Assembly (NCBI GenBank): GCA_937959275.1
Contig: CALGLU010000001.1
Span: 60,471-124,470, forward strand
Length of the DNA stretch: 64,000 nt
Reading direction: 5' to 3'
Origin: an uncultured Saprospiraceae bacterium
Lineage (GTDB): Bacteria > Bacteroidota > Bacteroidia > Chitinophagales > Saprospiraceae
Under the pieces are notes generated by a model that saw nothing but the letters and a program-made list of their open reading frames with translations, was not told the origin of the DNA and ran no database searches. Every line of letters begins with the position of its first letter. The first letter of the stretch is position 1. This document shows positions 25,379-35,700 of the stretch, in pieces. A program made the position numbers and the translations under genes.

Positions 25379-27022
25379 ATGAAAATCACTCAAACTTTTA
25401 TCCTCTTTCTCTTAGTTAACATGCTAGTCGCTCAACAGCCTGAATTAGACTGGTTTCACACTAAAATAGAGGCGGATGAGACATATGCTAACATGCTCAA
25501 TAATAGACAAGGAGAAGTTGTTGTCGTAGCAGTCATCGATTCCGGTGTCGATATAGAACATGAAGATTTAGCTGACAACGTATGGGTCAATGAAGACGAA
25601 ATCCCTAATAATGGCATTGACGATGATAAAAACGGCTACATAGATGATGTCCATGGCTGGAATTTCTTAGGCAACGCTGATGGTACAAATGTAGATGGTG
25701 AAACATTAGAGGTGACTCGATTGTATGCGAGTTTGAGAAACAAATATGCTGAGGCAAATCCCAAACTATTAGCAAAAGATCAACTAGAGGAATACAACAA
25801 GTATCTTAAATATAAGGAAGAAGTCGAATCGAAAAGAAGCTCTGCAGAGAGCAATCTAAATGGGATTAATATGCAACGAAATGTTGTGGCAGGCATCTTT
25901 GACGGCATGATTGAACAGTTTGGGAACATTGATTTATCACAAGAATTCTTAGATACAACTGAACTTCAGATTCCAGGGCAATTTAAGGATGCACTAGGAG
26001 AATTAATTGGCCAATATCAAGCTGAAAATGGTGCAGCGCCTAGTTTCGAGAACATCAAAGAAGCAGTAGATGCGGAAATGAGTGGCGGGCTTGATTACTA
26101 TACATCTCAAGCAAACTACCATTACAATCCTGATTTCAAATCAAGAGAGATTATCGGAGACAATTATAGAGATCAAAATGAAATGTATTATGGGAACAAT
26201 GATGTAGAAGGCCCAGACGCTCATCACGGCACTCACGTAGCAGGTATCATTGGTGCGGTCAGAGATAATGGTGTTGGCATGAATGGTGTCGCTTCTAATG
26301 TGAGAATTATGTCTGTAAGAACTGTCCCTGATGGTGATGAGCATGATAAGGATGTAGCAAATGCTATTCGATATGCTGTTGATAATGGTGCAAGTATTAT
26401 CAATATGAGTTTTGGTAAAGGCCATGCTTGGAATAAGCAAGTCGTTGATGATGCAGTGCGATATGCCGAGAAAAAGGATGTCTTACTCGTACACGCAGCT
26501 GGGAATAGTGCGCAAGACAATGACACGACAGATAATTTTCCAAATGATAAATTCAAGAAAGCAAAAGGCTTTTTATTTTGGAAAAAGAAAGAAGCTAGGA
26601 ATTGGCTTGAGGTAGGTGCTTTGTCATACAAAACTGGTGAAGACTCACCTGCTACCTTTTCTAATTATGGTACTGAAAACGTAGATATTTTTGCACCTGG
26701 CGTGTTTATATACGCCACGACTCCTAATGATAGTTACGAGCCACTTAGAGGGACAAGCATGGCATCACCAGTTGTTGCTGGAGCCGCAGCAGTTCTTAGG
26801 TCTTACTTCCCTACTCTTTCAGCAAGGCAAGTCAAAGAGATCATTTTGGAATCTGCTAGTCCTAATAACATTTTGGTTAAAAAACCAGGATCAGAAAATC
26901 TAGTAAACTTTAGTGATTTATCAGTGACAGGCGGTGTATTGAATCTTAAAAGTGCTGTAGCTAAAGCTGCCCAAACAAAAGGTAAGAAGAAAATTAAAAC
27001 GAAGAAAGTAGGCAGAGCTTAG
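25379..27022 (+). CDS. Secreted subtilisin-like serine peptidase (S8)
   Basis: A 547-residue exported subtilase. The triad is complete: Asp in AVIDSGVD near 52, His in HHGTHVAGIIGA near 282 and Ser in GTSMASPVVAGAAA near 459. About 180 residues, including an alpha-helical stretch (~100-240), are inserted between the Asp and His motifs. That insertion is characteristic of a Bacteroidota S8 subgroup. A signal peptide covers residues 1-19 (TFILFLLVNMLVAQQ). There is no C-terminal sorting domain; the last residues are strongly basic (KGKKKIKTKKVGRA). It is monocistronic. Confidence 0.93.
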   Translation: MKITQTFILFLLVNMLVAQQPELDWFHTKIEADETYANMLNNRQGEVVVVAVIDSGVDIEHEDLADNVWVNEDEIPNNGIDDDKNGYIDDVHGWNFLGNADGTNVDGETLEVTRLYASLRNKYAEANPKLLAKDQLEEYNKYLKYKEEVESKRSSAESNLNGINMQRNVVAGIFDGMIEQFGNIDLSQEFLDTTELQIPGQFKDALGELIGQYQAENGAAPSFENIKEAVDAEMSGGLDYYTSQANYHYNPDFKSREIIGDNYRDQNEMYYGNNDVEGPDAHHGTHVAGIIGAVRDNGVGMNGVASNVRIMSVRTVPDGDEHDKDVANAIRYAVDNGASIINMSFGKGHAWNKQVVDDAVRYAEKKDVLLVHAAGNSAQDNDTTDNFPNDKFKKAKGFLFWKKKEARNWLEVGALSYKTGEDSPATFSNYGTENVDIFAPGVFIYATTPNDSYEPLRGTSMASPVVAGAAAVLRSYFPTLSARQVKEIILESASPNNILVKKPGSENLVNFSDLSVTGGVLNLKSAVAKAAQTKGKKKIKTKKVGRA

Positions 27023-27171
27023 CTAGATAAGACAGGCTTAGCTTGAACCCTATTCTGGAATATTATTCAGGATTCAAAATCATAATGTCCGTCCGTCAAA
27101 ATGGCGGATTGGGCTCGTGAATCTTTTGATGCATGAGAGCTCCATGCGATGTATACAAAGAGTACTTAAGC

Positions 27172-27462
27172 TTATAGGATTCTAATATCTCTTATCTTTT
27201 CGTAGCCAAATTGGTCTTGTAATAACTTTAAGACTTGTGCTTTGCTATACTGTAGTTCTGTTCGCAATGGGATAGAACTTATTTCTGCTGTGACAATCTC
27301 ATTACGCAGCCTGATTGATTTAGTATATTTATTAATCGTCTCTCCCATTTCATCTGTCCAAAATTTTTTAAGATCAATTTCATTATAACCTTTTGCGATT
27401 CGTTTTTGTGTTACGAACGATTTGAGAATATTTTCAATAGATTGATCTCGTTTAGGCTTCAT
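27172..27462 (-). CDS. DUF721 (DciA-like) protein
   Basis: A 96-residue DUF721 protein. The central GETINKYTKSIRLRNEIVTAEISSIPLRTELQYSK region matches the KH-like core of DciA-type proteins, which in many bacteria help load the replicative helicase DnaB. Its start overlaps the last 11 bases of recF, so the pair is translated together. That linkage is common in Bacteroidota and fits a replication role. Confidence 0.85.
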   Translation of the reverse strand: MKPKRDQSIENILKSFVTQKRIAKGYNEIDLKKFWTDEMGETINKYTKSIRLRNEIVTAEISSIPLRTELQYSKAQVLKLLQDQFGYEKIRDIRIL

Positions 27463-28561
27463 GGATTCGTGCGATTTGATTGTTTTCTATTTGAAAGACA
27501 GCGTGAGATAATGATAGAGATTCCAAAATGTCAGAGACTCTACTCTGATCTGTATCTGAAATAAAAATTTGAGTATCACAAGTCTCTTGAATATAAGACA
27601 ACAGATTCTTGACTCGCTCCACATCTAACTTTGCGAAGATATCATCTAATAACAGTATTGGCTGTTGAGAAGTTTCATTTTTTATTAATTGCCACATGCT
27701 GAGCTTCAATGCTAGTAAAAATGTTTTTAATTGACCTTCAGACCCAAATTGCTTGAGTGTTTGATCATTTAAGGTAAAGACTAGCTCATCTTTATGAATC
27801 CCCTGTGTTGTCCGTTGTAGGAATAAATCTTTTTCTCGACTTTGTTTTAGGAGCAAGCCTAGTGTTTGATGTTCAAGTTGACTCGAATATGTGCATGAGG
27901 CAAGTTCTTTATTACCTGAAATTGATTTGTAGACTTCGTTAAATATGGTTGATAATCTATTGACAAAGTCCATCCGTTTTTCATAGATGAATAGTCCTGG
28001 GTTCTCTAATTGCTCATCATAGCTTTGGATAAGCGCAAAATCTGCAGTATGAGGTGAAGTCGACTTCAAGTAGCTATTCCTTTGTACCAGTATTCGATTA
28101 TAGGTGACAAGCTTGTGTAAATATTGATTATCAATTTGACACAGCCCTGTATCAAGGAATCTACGTCTTTCAATGCTACCATCAAAAAAGAGCTGTATGT
28201 CCCTTGGTCCTATAAAAACTAAAGGGATTTTACCAACATGGTCTGAAATTTTTGATATTTTCTTTCCATCATATTCAATTTCCTTTTTTGTTTTAGCAGA
28301 AAATTTAATGACTGTTTTATGAGGATCACCATCATTCTGATAATTGCCTTCAAGTCTAAATAGCGTTTCACCGCGTGTTACGAGTAGGCTGTCCTTATGC
28401 TGAAAATTACTTTTACAAAAACTTAACTGATAAATAGCGTCTAACATATTCGTTTTCCCAGTGCCATTTTGGCCACAAAATATAACCACGGGCTTATCAA
28501 AAACAGCTTGCACTGTGGTGTAATTTTTGTAATTAGTTAGCTTTAGGGCGTTTAAAAACAA
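27452..28561 (-). CDS. recF: DNA replication and repair protein RecF
   Basis: A 369-residue SMC-like ATPase that helps load RecA at single-stranded gaps. Walker A GQNGTGKTN lies at 30-38. The signature region GSEGQLKTFLLALKL is near 276 (canonical S-x-GQ replaced by SEGQ, normal in RecF), and Walker B ILLLDDIFAKLD is near 300. The start is TTG 28561: an in-frame stop lies six codons upstream and no ATG falls between. Divergent from pdhA. Confidence 0.93.
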   Translation of the reverse strand: MFLNALKLTNYKNYTTVQAVFDKPVVIFCGQNGTGKTNMLDAIYQLSFCKSNFQHKDSLLVTRGETLFRLEGNYQNDGDPHKTVIKFSAKTKKEIEYDGKKISKISDHVGKIPLVFIGPRDIQLFFDGSIERRRFLDTGLCQIDNQYLHKLVTYNRILVQRNSYLKSTSPHTADFALIQSYDEQLENPGLFIYEKRMDFVNRLSTIFNEVYKSISGNKELASCTYSSQLEHQTLGLLLKQSREKDLFLQRTTQGIHKDELVFTLNDQTLKQFGSEGQLKTFLLALKLSMWQLIKNETSQQPILLLDDIFAKLDVERVKNLLSYIQETCDTQIFISDTDQSRVSDILESLSLSHAVFQIENNQIARIHEA

Positions 28562-28661
28562 ATCTGTGGGTCGATTTTATGTGAAATGATACAAAGTTAA
28601 TATCAATGAACTTTTAATTCGATTTAATATAGATTATCTTGCATCTGATTTAATAAACAAT

Positions 28662-29696
28662 ATGGCAGTATCAACAAAGACAAAGAAAGTTGCATCCAAA
28701 AGTAAAGAATCTTCATTTTCCAAAGAGACTTACCTCCTTTGGTATGAAACCATGCTTAGGATAAGACGATTTGAAGAGCGGACATTAATGGCTTATGGGC
28801 AGCAAAAGATTAGAGGATTTTGCCATGTCTACATAGGTCAAGAAGCGATTGCAGGAGGATTAGTCTCTGCATTAACTCCAGAAGATAAGATTGTCACAGC
28901 ATACAGACAACATGGTATAGCATTAGCTAGAGGATTAAGTTCTAAATCATGTATGGCTGAGCTGTATGGTAAGGAGACAGGGTGTGTAAAAGGTAAAGGA
29001 GGATCAATGCACTTCTTCTCAAAAGAGCATAACTATTTTGGTGGGAATGGTATCGTAGGAGCACAAATCCCGATCGGTACAGGGATTGGCTTTGCGGAAA
29101 AATATAAAGGAACTAAGAATATTGCGGTGACTATGTTTGGAGATGGTGCAGCTAGACAAGGCGCACTCTATGAGTCTTTTAATATGGCAGAGACTTGGGA
29201 TCTTCCAGTACTTTATATCTGTGAAAACAATGGATATGCAATGGGGACTTCAGTAGAGCGAACCAGTAGTGTAACAGATATCTATAAAATGGGAGAACCA
29301 TTTAATATGCCGAGTGAACCAGTTGATGGCATGTCGCCAGAGAAAGTGCATGATGCATTAACTAGAGCTGCAGAGTATATCAGAAGTGGTCAAGGGCCGT
29401 ATTTTTTAGAGATTAAGACTTACCGCTACAAAGGCCATTCAGTGTCAGATCCAGCCAAGTATCGGACTAAAGAAGAGTTACAACACTATAAAAACCTAGA
29501 CCCTGTCAAGGGAGTTGAAGCTACAATCTTGTCTAAAAAATTGGCGACGGAATCAGAGTTGAAAGAAATAAAGACGAAAATTAAGGCAGAATTAGATGAA
29601 GCTGTTCAATTTGCAGAAGAATCAAATTATCCTACGCCGGATCAATTATACACGGATAATTATCTTCAGAAAGACTATCCATTTATAAAAGACTAA
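28662..29696 (+). CDS. pdhA: Pyruvate dehydrogenase E1 component, alpha subunit
   Basis: A 344-residue thiamine-diphosphate enzyme subunit that decarboxylates pyruvate as part of the pyruvate dehydrogenase complex. The ThDP/Mg2+ motif GDGAARQGALYE...ENNGYAMGTS is present near residues 160-200. YRYKGHSVSDPAKYR near 255 is the phosphorylation-loop region of E1-alpha. The beta subunit and E2 genes are not adjacent. The N-terminal ~20 residues are Lys/Ser-rich and not part of the fold. Confidence 0.95.
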   Translation: MAVSTKTKKVASKSKESSFSKETYLLWYETMLRIRRFEERTLMAYGQQKIRGFCHVYIGQEAIAGGLVSALTPEDKIVTAYRQHGIALARGLSSKSCMAELYGKETGCVKGKGGSMHFFSKEHNYFGGNGIVGAQIPIGTGIGFAEKYKGTKNIAVTMFGDGAARQGALYESFNMAETWDLPVLYICENNGYAMGTSVERTSSVTDIYKMGEPFNMPSEPVDGMSPEKVHDALTRAAEYIRSGQGPYFLEIKTYRYKGHSVSDPAKYRTKEELQHYKNLDPVKGVEATILSKKLATESELKEIKTKIKAELDEAVQFAEESNYPTPDQLYTDNYLQKDYPFIKD

Positions 29697-29760
29697 GGCT
29701 ATAATCACAATAGAATTCACGAATAGACAGAATGAACGCCTTCAAGTTCATTAAATTGAC

Positions 29761-29768
29761 TATTTTTG
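29761..29768 (+). promoter_or_regulatory. Putative -7 box of the TPR-ribH unit
   Basis: TATTTTTG fits TAnnTTTG and lies 32 bases before the ATG at 29801, leaving a short leader. No convincing -33 element was found. Confidence 0.35.
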
Positions 29769-29800
29769 CGCAAATTTTGACGCAAACTATATATTAAAAA

Positions 29801-30484
29801 ATGGGAAGACGTAAAAAAGCGAATCAAGAAGAAGTTCTAATAGACTTAGTAGAAACAAGAGATCAAGCTCAAAGTTTTTTTGAGAAAAACCAGTTCAAGG
29901 TTTTAGGAGCAATTGCCATAGGTGCTCTCTTAATTGGAGCTATAGCGGCATATTTCATGATGTATAAAACACCAAGAAATGCTAAAGCGATGGCTGCTAT
30001 GTATAAGGCTGAGCAACAATTTCAAAGAGATTCGTTCGCATTGGCTTTAGAAAACCCAGGTGGAGGATTTGATGGATTCTTAGATATTATCGATAATTAC
30101 AACGGCACAAAAGCGGCTAACTTATCAAGATATTATGCAGGCGTTTCTTATCTGAATCTCGGTATGTATGATACAGCGATCGAATATTTAGAAGATTTCA
30201 GCCCTGCAGGTACAGTCTTACCAATTACCAGATTAGGTGCAATTGGAGATGCTTATTCAGAAAAGAATGATTTTGATACGGCAATGAGTTACTATAAAAA
30301 AGCTACAAGTACAGGAAGTAATGACTTTTTAACCCCTTACTATTTAAAGAAATTAGCTCTCTTATCTGAAAAGCAAGGAAGTGCTGAAGATGCAGCTAAA
30401 TATTTTCAACAAATCAAAACCGAATTTCCAGACACAGAAGCAGGTGCTGCTGCAGATAAATATTTGGCTAAATACGGAAGCTAA
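29801..30484 (+). CDS. Membrane-anchored TPR protein (YfgM-like)
   Basis: A 227-residue protein with a cytoplasmic start, one transmembrane helix at ~34-54 (VLGAIAIGALLIGAIAAYFM) and a helical TPR region: AANLSRYYAGVSYLNLGMYDTAIEYL near 107-135, TRLGAIGDAYSEKNDFDTAMSYYKKA, and EDAAKYFQQIKTEFPDTEAG at the end. YfgM-like proteins assist envelope protein handling. In Bacteroidota a TPR gene of this kind is regularly found just before ribH, as here (12-base gap). Confidence 0.85.
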   Translation: MGRRKKANQEEVLIDLVETRDQAQSFFEKNQFKVLGAIAIGALLIGAIAAYFMMYKTPRNAKAMAAMYKAEQQFQRDSFALALENPGGGFDGFLDIIDNYNGTKAANLSRYYAGVSYLNLGMYDTAIEYLEDFSPAGTVLPITRLGAIGDAYSEKNDFDTAMSYYKKATSTGSNDFLTPYYLKKLALLSEKQGSAEDAAKYFQQIKTEFPDTEAGAAADKYLAKYGS

Positions 30485-30496
30485 ATACTAACATTT

Positions 30497-31012
30497 ATGT
30501 CTTCAAAAGATAAGAGTCTCTCTTCTAAAACAAAATCTTCTAAGAAACTAGGCGATAAGTCTATTGGTATTGTGTGGTCTAGATGGAATGAGGATATTAC
30601 AATTCCACTAAAGGACGGTTGCATTAAGACTTTGACTAAAAATGGATTAAATAAAGACAATCTTATCTTGATCGAAGTTCCAGGTGCTTTTGAATTACCA
30701 TATGGTGCAAAACTGTTGTTAGGACAACAAAAAGTAGATGCAGTTATTTGTATCGGTTGTGTAATCAAAGGAGAGACAAAGCATGATGAGTATATCAATC
30801 AAACAGTAGCACAGTCAATATCTATGCTCGGGCTAAGTGCAGGAAAACCAGTTATCTATGGAGTCTTGACGCCGAATGACAAGCAACAAGCTCTTGATCG
30901 AGCAGGAGGCAAATATGGTAATAAAGGGGACGAAGCAGCGATCACGGCTATAGAAATGATATATCTTTCTGAACAATTACCCAAAAATCAATCATCTATC
31001 GGGTTTAATTAA
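30497..31012 (+). CDS. ribH: 6,7-dimethyl-8-ribityllumazine synthase
   Basis: A riboflavin-pathway enzyme that condenses 5-amino-6-ribitylaminouracil with 3,4-dihydroxy-2-butanone 4-phosphate. Conserved features are GIVWSRWNEDIT near 25 (substrate-binding aromatic), the EVPGAFELPYGAKLLL motif near 60, CIGCVIKGETKHDEYI near 95 with the catalytic His, and PVIYGVLTPNDKQQALDRAGG. The N-terminal ~20 residues are a Ser/Lys-rich tail absent from most homologues. It is co-transcribed with the upstream TPR gene. Confidence 0.96.
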   Translation: MSSKDKSLSSKTKSSKKLGDKSIGIVWSRWNEDITIPLKDGCIKTLTKNGLNKDNLILIEVPGAFELPYGAKLLLGQQKVDAVICIGCVIKGETKHDEYINQTVAQSISMLGLSAGKPVIYGVLTPNDKQQALDRAGGKYGNKGDEAAITAIEMIYLSEQLPKNQSSIGFN

Positions 31013-31065
31013 TCGTGCAAATTCGATGCACGATGAAAGTTAGTTTTGTTGTAAATATAATTACA

Positions 31066-31329
31066 ATGAAGCAAAATTATACTCATGTTAATTGTCCTGA
31101 ATGTACAAATGCCCAAACAGTTATCCCCTTTTATTATGGCTTACCAACGATAGATCAAATTCTAAAAGCTAAGGCTAGTTCGATTGCATTAGGGAATTCA
31201 GGTTTATGGCCTGAACGACCGACACATACATGTACTTCGTGTCTCGTAGAATTTAACCTAAAAGGGATTACCGGTGAGTGGATCAATCCATTTTCAAATT
31301 CAAGTAATAAAGAAGCTGTTGCTGCCTAA
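31066..31329 (+). CDS. Small zinc-ribbon-like protein
   Basis: An 87-residue protein with two paired-cysteine knuckles, CPEC near residue 8-11 and CTSC near 62-65, spaced like a treble-clef or zinc-ribbon fold. The YYGLPT and ALGNSGLWPERPTHTC segments recall a widespread small bacterial zinc protein in which a 'YG.p' and a 'GGC' precede the second knuckle; the GGC is not kept here. I start at ATG 31066, just before KQNYTHV, rather than at the Met at 31015 (17 extra residues that begin at the ribH stop). Function unknown. Confidence 0.7.
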   Translation: MKQNYTHVNCPECTNAQTVIPFYYGLPTIDQILKAKASSIALGNSGLWPERPTHTCTSCLVEFNLKGITGEWINPFSNSSNKEAVAA

Positions 31330-31493
31330 TTAACAATTGATTATATATAGAACTTTAACAGTTTTTTGTTAGTGGATTCAGTGTTTCTTTATAAATTTGT
31401 AGTCCGTACTGGAATTGAGTAAAGAAATGTATACACCTTACTATGCTTCCAAACTCATACCTTTACTATCGTAATGTTGCCCTGAGATATTCC

Positions 31494-31501
31494 TACTTTT
31501 G
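31494..31501 (+). promoter_or_regulatory. Putative -7 box before the tandem secreted-protein genes
   Basis: TACTTTTG fits TAnnTTTG. It lies ~107 bases upstream of the ATG at 31608 in the 31330-31607 gap. The gap is otherwise AT-rich, with no other feature I can name. Because only 20 bases separate the two following genes, this would be the promoter of both. Confidence 0.35.
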
Positions 31502-31607
31502 CTTATTTCTGTGAAGAAATTTTAAGATTGCTTTTTCATTTAACTATAAATGGAATTGGTAACATATTTGATTTATTTTATTAACTAATTAATTAAACAC
31601 CCTTATA

Positions 31608-32732
31608 ATGAAAAAAGGTATGCTTAAAAGAGCAAGATTACTCTTGTTTTTTGTTTTTCCCTTTTTAGGATTTGGTGTTGGAACTGCATTTTCTCAAACC
31701 CCGGAATACGCTACTTTTACAGGTGGATTGTCGGGTTCAGGTGAGTTTACCTGTAGTGAAATGCCAGGTTTCACATACGCTGTTACCGGAGATACTGCTC
31801 CAGGTGATACGAGTGTACCGGGTCCTGCACAAGTCGTTGATAACAACGGCGGCGGCATGGAGGTTGTCTTCGGACAGGCTGATGCGCAACAAAACATTGA
31901 AGTCGAAGTCGCTGGTTATGGCGGCGGTAACGGCGGCGGTATTGGTGATCCAATCACAAACACTGTCACGACTACTCTCGATTTTGATTCACCTACTCCA
32001 CCGAATTCATTGGCATTTTTAGTCGCTGATATCGAACAAGATCAGGTGACTATTTGTGCATTTGACTCTGATGGTGCACCAGTTTCAGCTGCAGTCATCA
32101 ATACGTGGTTTCAAGCTTCTTTTGATGCTGATAATTCAGATGCGACTTCGACGCCCCCGACGTGGGAAGCAGCCACTTCAACTCTTGTTGGAGAATTTGG
32201 TGCAGGTGGCGTTAAGCAAACGAACTACGTTGCTGATTTAACTGATAATGAAGCAGGAGCTGCTTGGTTTAGGGTAAACATTGCGATTACTAAAATCGAG
32301 TTTAAATTCCAAGCCATGGGAGTTAATCCTGATGATCCATCATACCACCTTTTTGTTGCAACAACATGTGAGGAGCCAACGTGTATGGATTTATTAAATG
32401 ACCCATTAATTTGTGATTATATTATTGATAACCCCAATTCAGCAATCGCTCAAGCGGACTGTGATAATGGTGGTATTTCAAACTTAATAGAATGCCAAAC
32501 TGGAGAAGATCCAAGTGATCCATCTGATGATTGTATGGCATTAATGGATGCAGGCTTAGATATCTGTACTATCCTTGCAAATGATCCTAATAATGGATTA
32601 GCAACACAAGATTGTGATAATGGCGGAGTGGATAACTTGACAGAGTGTAATGCAAATCAAGACCCAAAGGATCCAACGGACGATTTCCCTTGCCCTAGCC
32701 CTAACTGTGCTGACATCATTATAAAAAATTAA
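31608..32732 (+). CDS. Secreted protein duplicating the N-terminal region of the giant DUF11 protein
   Basis: A 374-residue exported protein with a signal peptide ending TAFSQ. Residues ~30-250 form an unnamed beta-rich domain (TPEYATFTGG, GGGNGGGIGDP). It is followed by two Cys-rich, Asp/Asn-rich calcium-type segments of thrombospondin type 3 style (CDNGGISNLIEC, CDNGGVDNLTEC). Nearly the whole protein is repeated with few changes as the first ~350 residues of the next gene, up to DPKDPTDD. After that point it has only ~16 own residues and stops. It has no DUF11 repeats and no GC-x tail, so it may be a released or truncated sibling. Confidence 0.8.
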   Translation: MKKGMLKRARLLLFFVFPFLGFGVGTAFSQTPEYATFTGGLSGSGEFTCSEMPGFTYAVTGDTAPGDTSVPGPAQVVDNNGGGMEVVFGQADAQQNIEVEVAGYGGGNGGGIGDPITNTVTTTLDFDSPTPPNSLAFLVADIEQDQVTICAFDSDGAPVSAAVINTWFQASFDADNSDATSTPPTWEAATSTLVGEFGAGGVKQTNYVADLTDNEAGAAWFRVNIAITKIEFKFQAMGVNPDDPSYHLFVATTCEEPTCMDLLNDPLICDYIIDNPNSAIAQADCDNGGISNLIECQTGEDPSDPSDDCMALMDAGLDICTILANDPNNGLATQDCDNGGVDNLTECNANQDPKDPTDDFPCPSPNCADIIIKN

Positions 32733-32752
32733 CACCTAAAACGTAAAGTCAA

Positions 32753-35700
32753 ATGAATATTAGAAATACACATAAAGACATACTGGTTTGGGTGAAACAA
32801 TTCACTCTTTTCGCAGTATTTATGGCTGCTGGTTTGACTGCCTTTGCACAAACCCCAGAGTATGCTACTTTTACAGGTGGTGTATCTGGTACAGGAGAAT
32901 TTACCTGTAGCGAAATGCCAAATTTTACTTATTTAGTATCAGGAGATATTGCTCCAGGTGATACGAATATACCAGGCGTAGCCCAAGTCGTTGATAATAA
33001 TGGCGGTGGGATGGAAGTTGTCTTCGGACAAGCAGACGCCGAACAAAATATCCAAGTTGAAGTCGCTGGTTATGGCGGCGGAAACGGTGGAGGTATTGGT
33101 GATCCGATCACAAACACTGTGACGACGACACTCGATTTTGATACACCTACCCCACCAAATTCATTAGCATTTTTAGTTGCTGATATCGAACAAGATCAAG
33201 TCACTATTTGTGCCTTTGATTCAGATGGCGCACCAGTTTCGGCTGCTGTCATTAATTCATGGTTCCAAGCTTCTTTTGATGCTGATAATTCAGATGCGAC
33301 TTCGTCACCCCCGACATGGGATGCAGCTAATTCAACTCTTGTTGGAGAATTTGGTGCAGGTGGAGTTAAGCAAACGAACTACGTAGCTGATTTATCTGAT
33401 AATGAAGCAGGAGCTGCTTGGTTTAGAGTAAACATAGCGATTACTAAACTTGAACTCAAGTTTCAAGCAATGGGAGTTAATCCTGATGATCCATCATATC
33501 ACCTTTTTGTTGCAACAACATGTGAGGAGCCGACTTGTATGGATTTATTAAATGACCCATTAATTTGTGATTATATTATTGATAACCCTAACTCAGCAAT
33601 TGCTCAAGACGATTGTGATGGTGGTGGAATTTCAAACTTAGTTGAATGTCAAACTGGCGAAAATCCAAGTGACCCTTCTGATGATTGTATGTCATTAATG
33701 GATGCTGGATTAGATATTTGCACAATCCTTGCTAATGATCCTACAAATGGTTTAGCGACACAGGATTGTGACAATGGTGGTGTTGATAATCTAACTGAGT
33801 GTAATGACAATAAAGATCCTAAAGATCCAACAGATGATATTCCTTTGAATCCTTGTGAAGCTCCTATTGGATGTTCACCAGTACCTACATTAGATGTTTG
33901 TACTGATGGTACCACACGAACAATTGGATGTGACACTGGATTAGAAAATGCGAATGTCGTATGGTACAACGGAATGGGCGTACAAGTTGGAGTTGGTTGT
34001 GATTTAGTTATTGACAATACAATGATCCAGAACGGACTTGTAGGAGATATGATGTGCTTCTACTATATAGCAGAAGATCCAGCAAATCCAGGATGTGAAA
34101 TTACTTCATGTTGTCCAATAATTGCTCAGGTGATTGATTGTGGCTTTTATGATTTAGCTCTTATTAAACAAGAGATTCCAGCTGGTACTTATATGCCAGG
34201 TGATGATGTAACATTTGAAATTACAGTATGTAATCAAGGTACAAAAGATGCGTCAAATGTTGAAATAACAGATTTGATTCCAACTGATATGTCGCTAAGT
34301 GCTGCTGACAATAATGGTTGGGCTGGTCCAGCTGCTGGTCCTGTTACAAATACGATTAATTCAATTGTAGCTGCTTCTTGTGAAGTCCTCAATATTGTAT
34401 TGACTATTGATGACGATTTCATGGGTACAAGCATAGTTAATAATGCAGTCATTACAGCTGATGATGGTGATGATATTGATAGTGACCCAGATGTCATAGT
34501 TATGTTAAACGACTTTGATGACGATAATGACTTAACTGAAGCAGATGGTGGAGATGATGAAGATCCTGCAGAAATCACTGTTACTCAAGTTTATGATTTA
34601 GCATTGACTAAAACAACTCCTTCAAATGGTCCTTTTAATCTACTAGATGAAATATTGTATACAATTACTGTATGTAATCAAGGAACGATTGATGCAGCAA
34701 ATGTTCAAGTAACAGATTATATACCTGCTGGTATGAGATTAGCTCCATCTGATGCTAATGGTTGGGCAGGTTCAATTTTTGGTCCAGTGACGAACACAAT
34801 ACCGAGCATCTCTGCTGGTACATGTGAAACCGTTGATATATTGTTAAGAATTCGGTCTAACTTTCAAGGGACGACCCTAATCAATTATGCAGAGATTTCA
34901 GCTGATGACGGGGACGATATTGATAGTGCACCAGACCAAACGAACGGTAATGATGCAGGTGGTAATCCTGAATCAGCTTCAGATGATGTTTTATTAGGTG
35001 ACGGTTCTGGAACTCCAGGAGATTCTGTCGCTGCAACTGATGAGGATGATCATGATCCTGAGCTTATTAACGTTATTCAAGTCTATGATTTAGCCTTGAA
35101 AAAAGAAACGACAAACGCAGGTCCATATAATACAGGAGATGATGTTACCTACACAATTACAGTTTGTAATCAAGGTACTTTACCTGGATCAAATATTGAA
35201 GTCACTGATTATATTCCTACTGGGATGACGTTAAGTGCGAATGATGCCAATGGTTGGACTGGCCCTATTGCTGGCCCAGTTACTTATTCGTTCTCTTCAG
35301 TCCCTGTTAATACATGTGCTACAGTTGATATTGTGTTAACAATTGATGCTGGATTCATGGGTTCAAGCATAGTGAACTATGCAGAAATCTCTGGTGACAA
35401 TGGAGATGATGTAGATAGTGCACCAGATGCAATAAATGGTAATGATGCTGGTGGTAATCCTAATTCACCTGCAGATAATGAATTAGGCGGTGACGGTACT
35501 GGATCACCTAATGATTCTGTTGCTGCAACTGACGAAGATGATCATGATCCAGAAGAGATTTCATTAGTTCAGGTATTTGATCTTGCATTAATTAAAGAAG
35601 CGCCTGCTGGCCCTTATAATGCTGGAGACGATGTGACATATACAATTACTGTGTCAAATCAAGGAACACTAGATGCGACAAGCTTTGAAGTGACTGATTA

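Noticed and set aside
30481..30798. Antisense frame of 105 residues over ribH
   Set aside because: The plus-strand ribH has all family motifs; the antisense frame has none.
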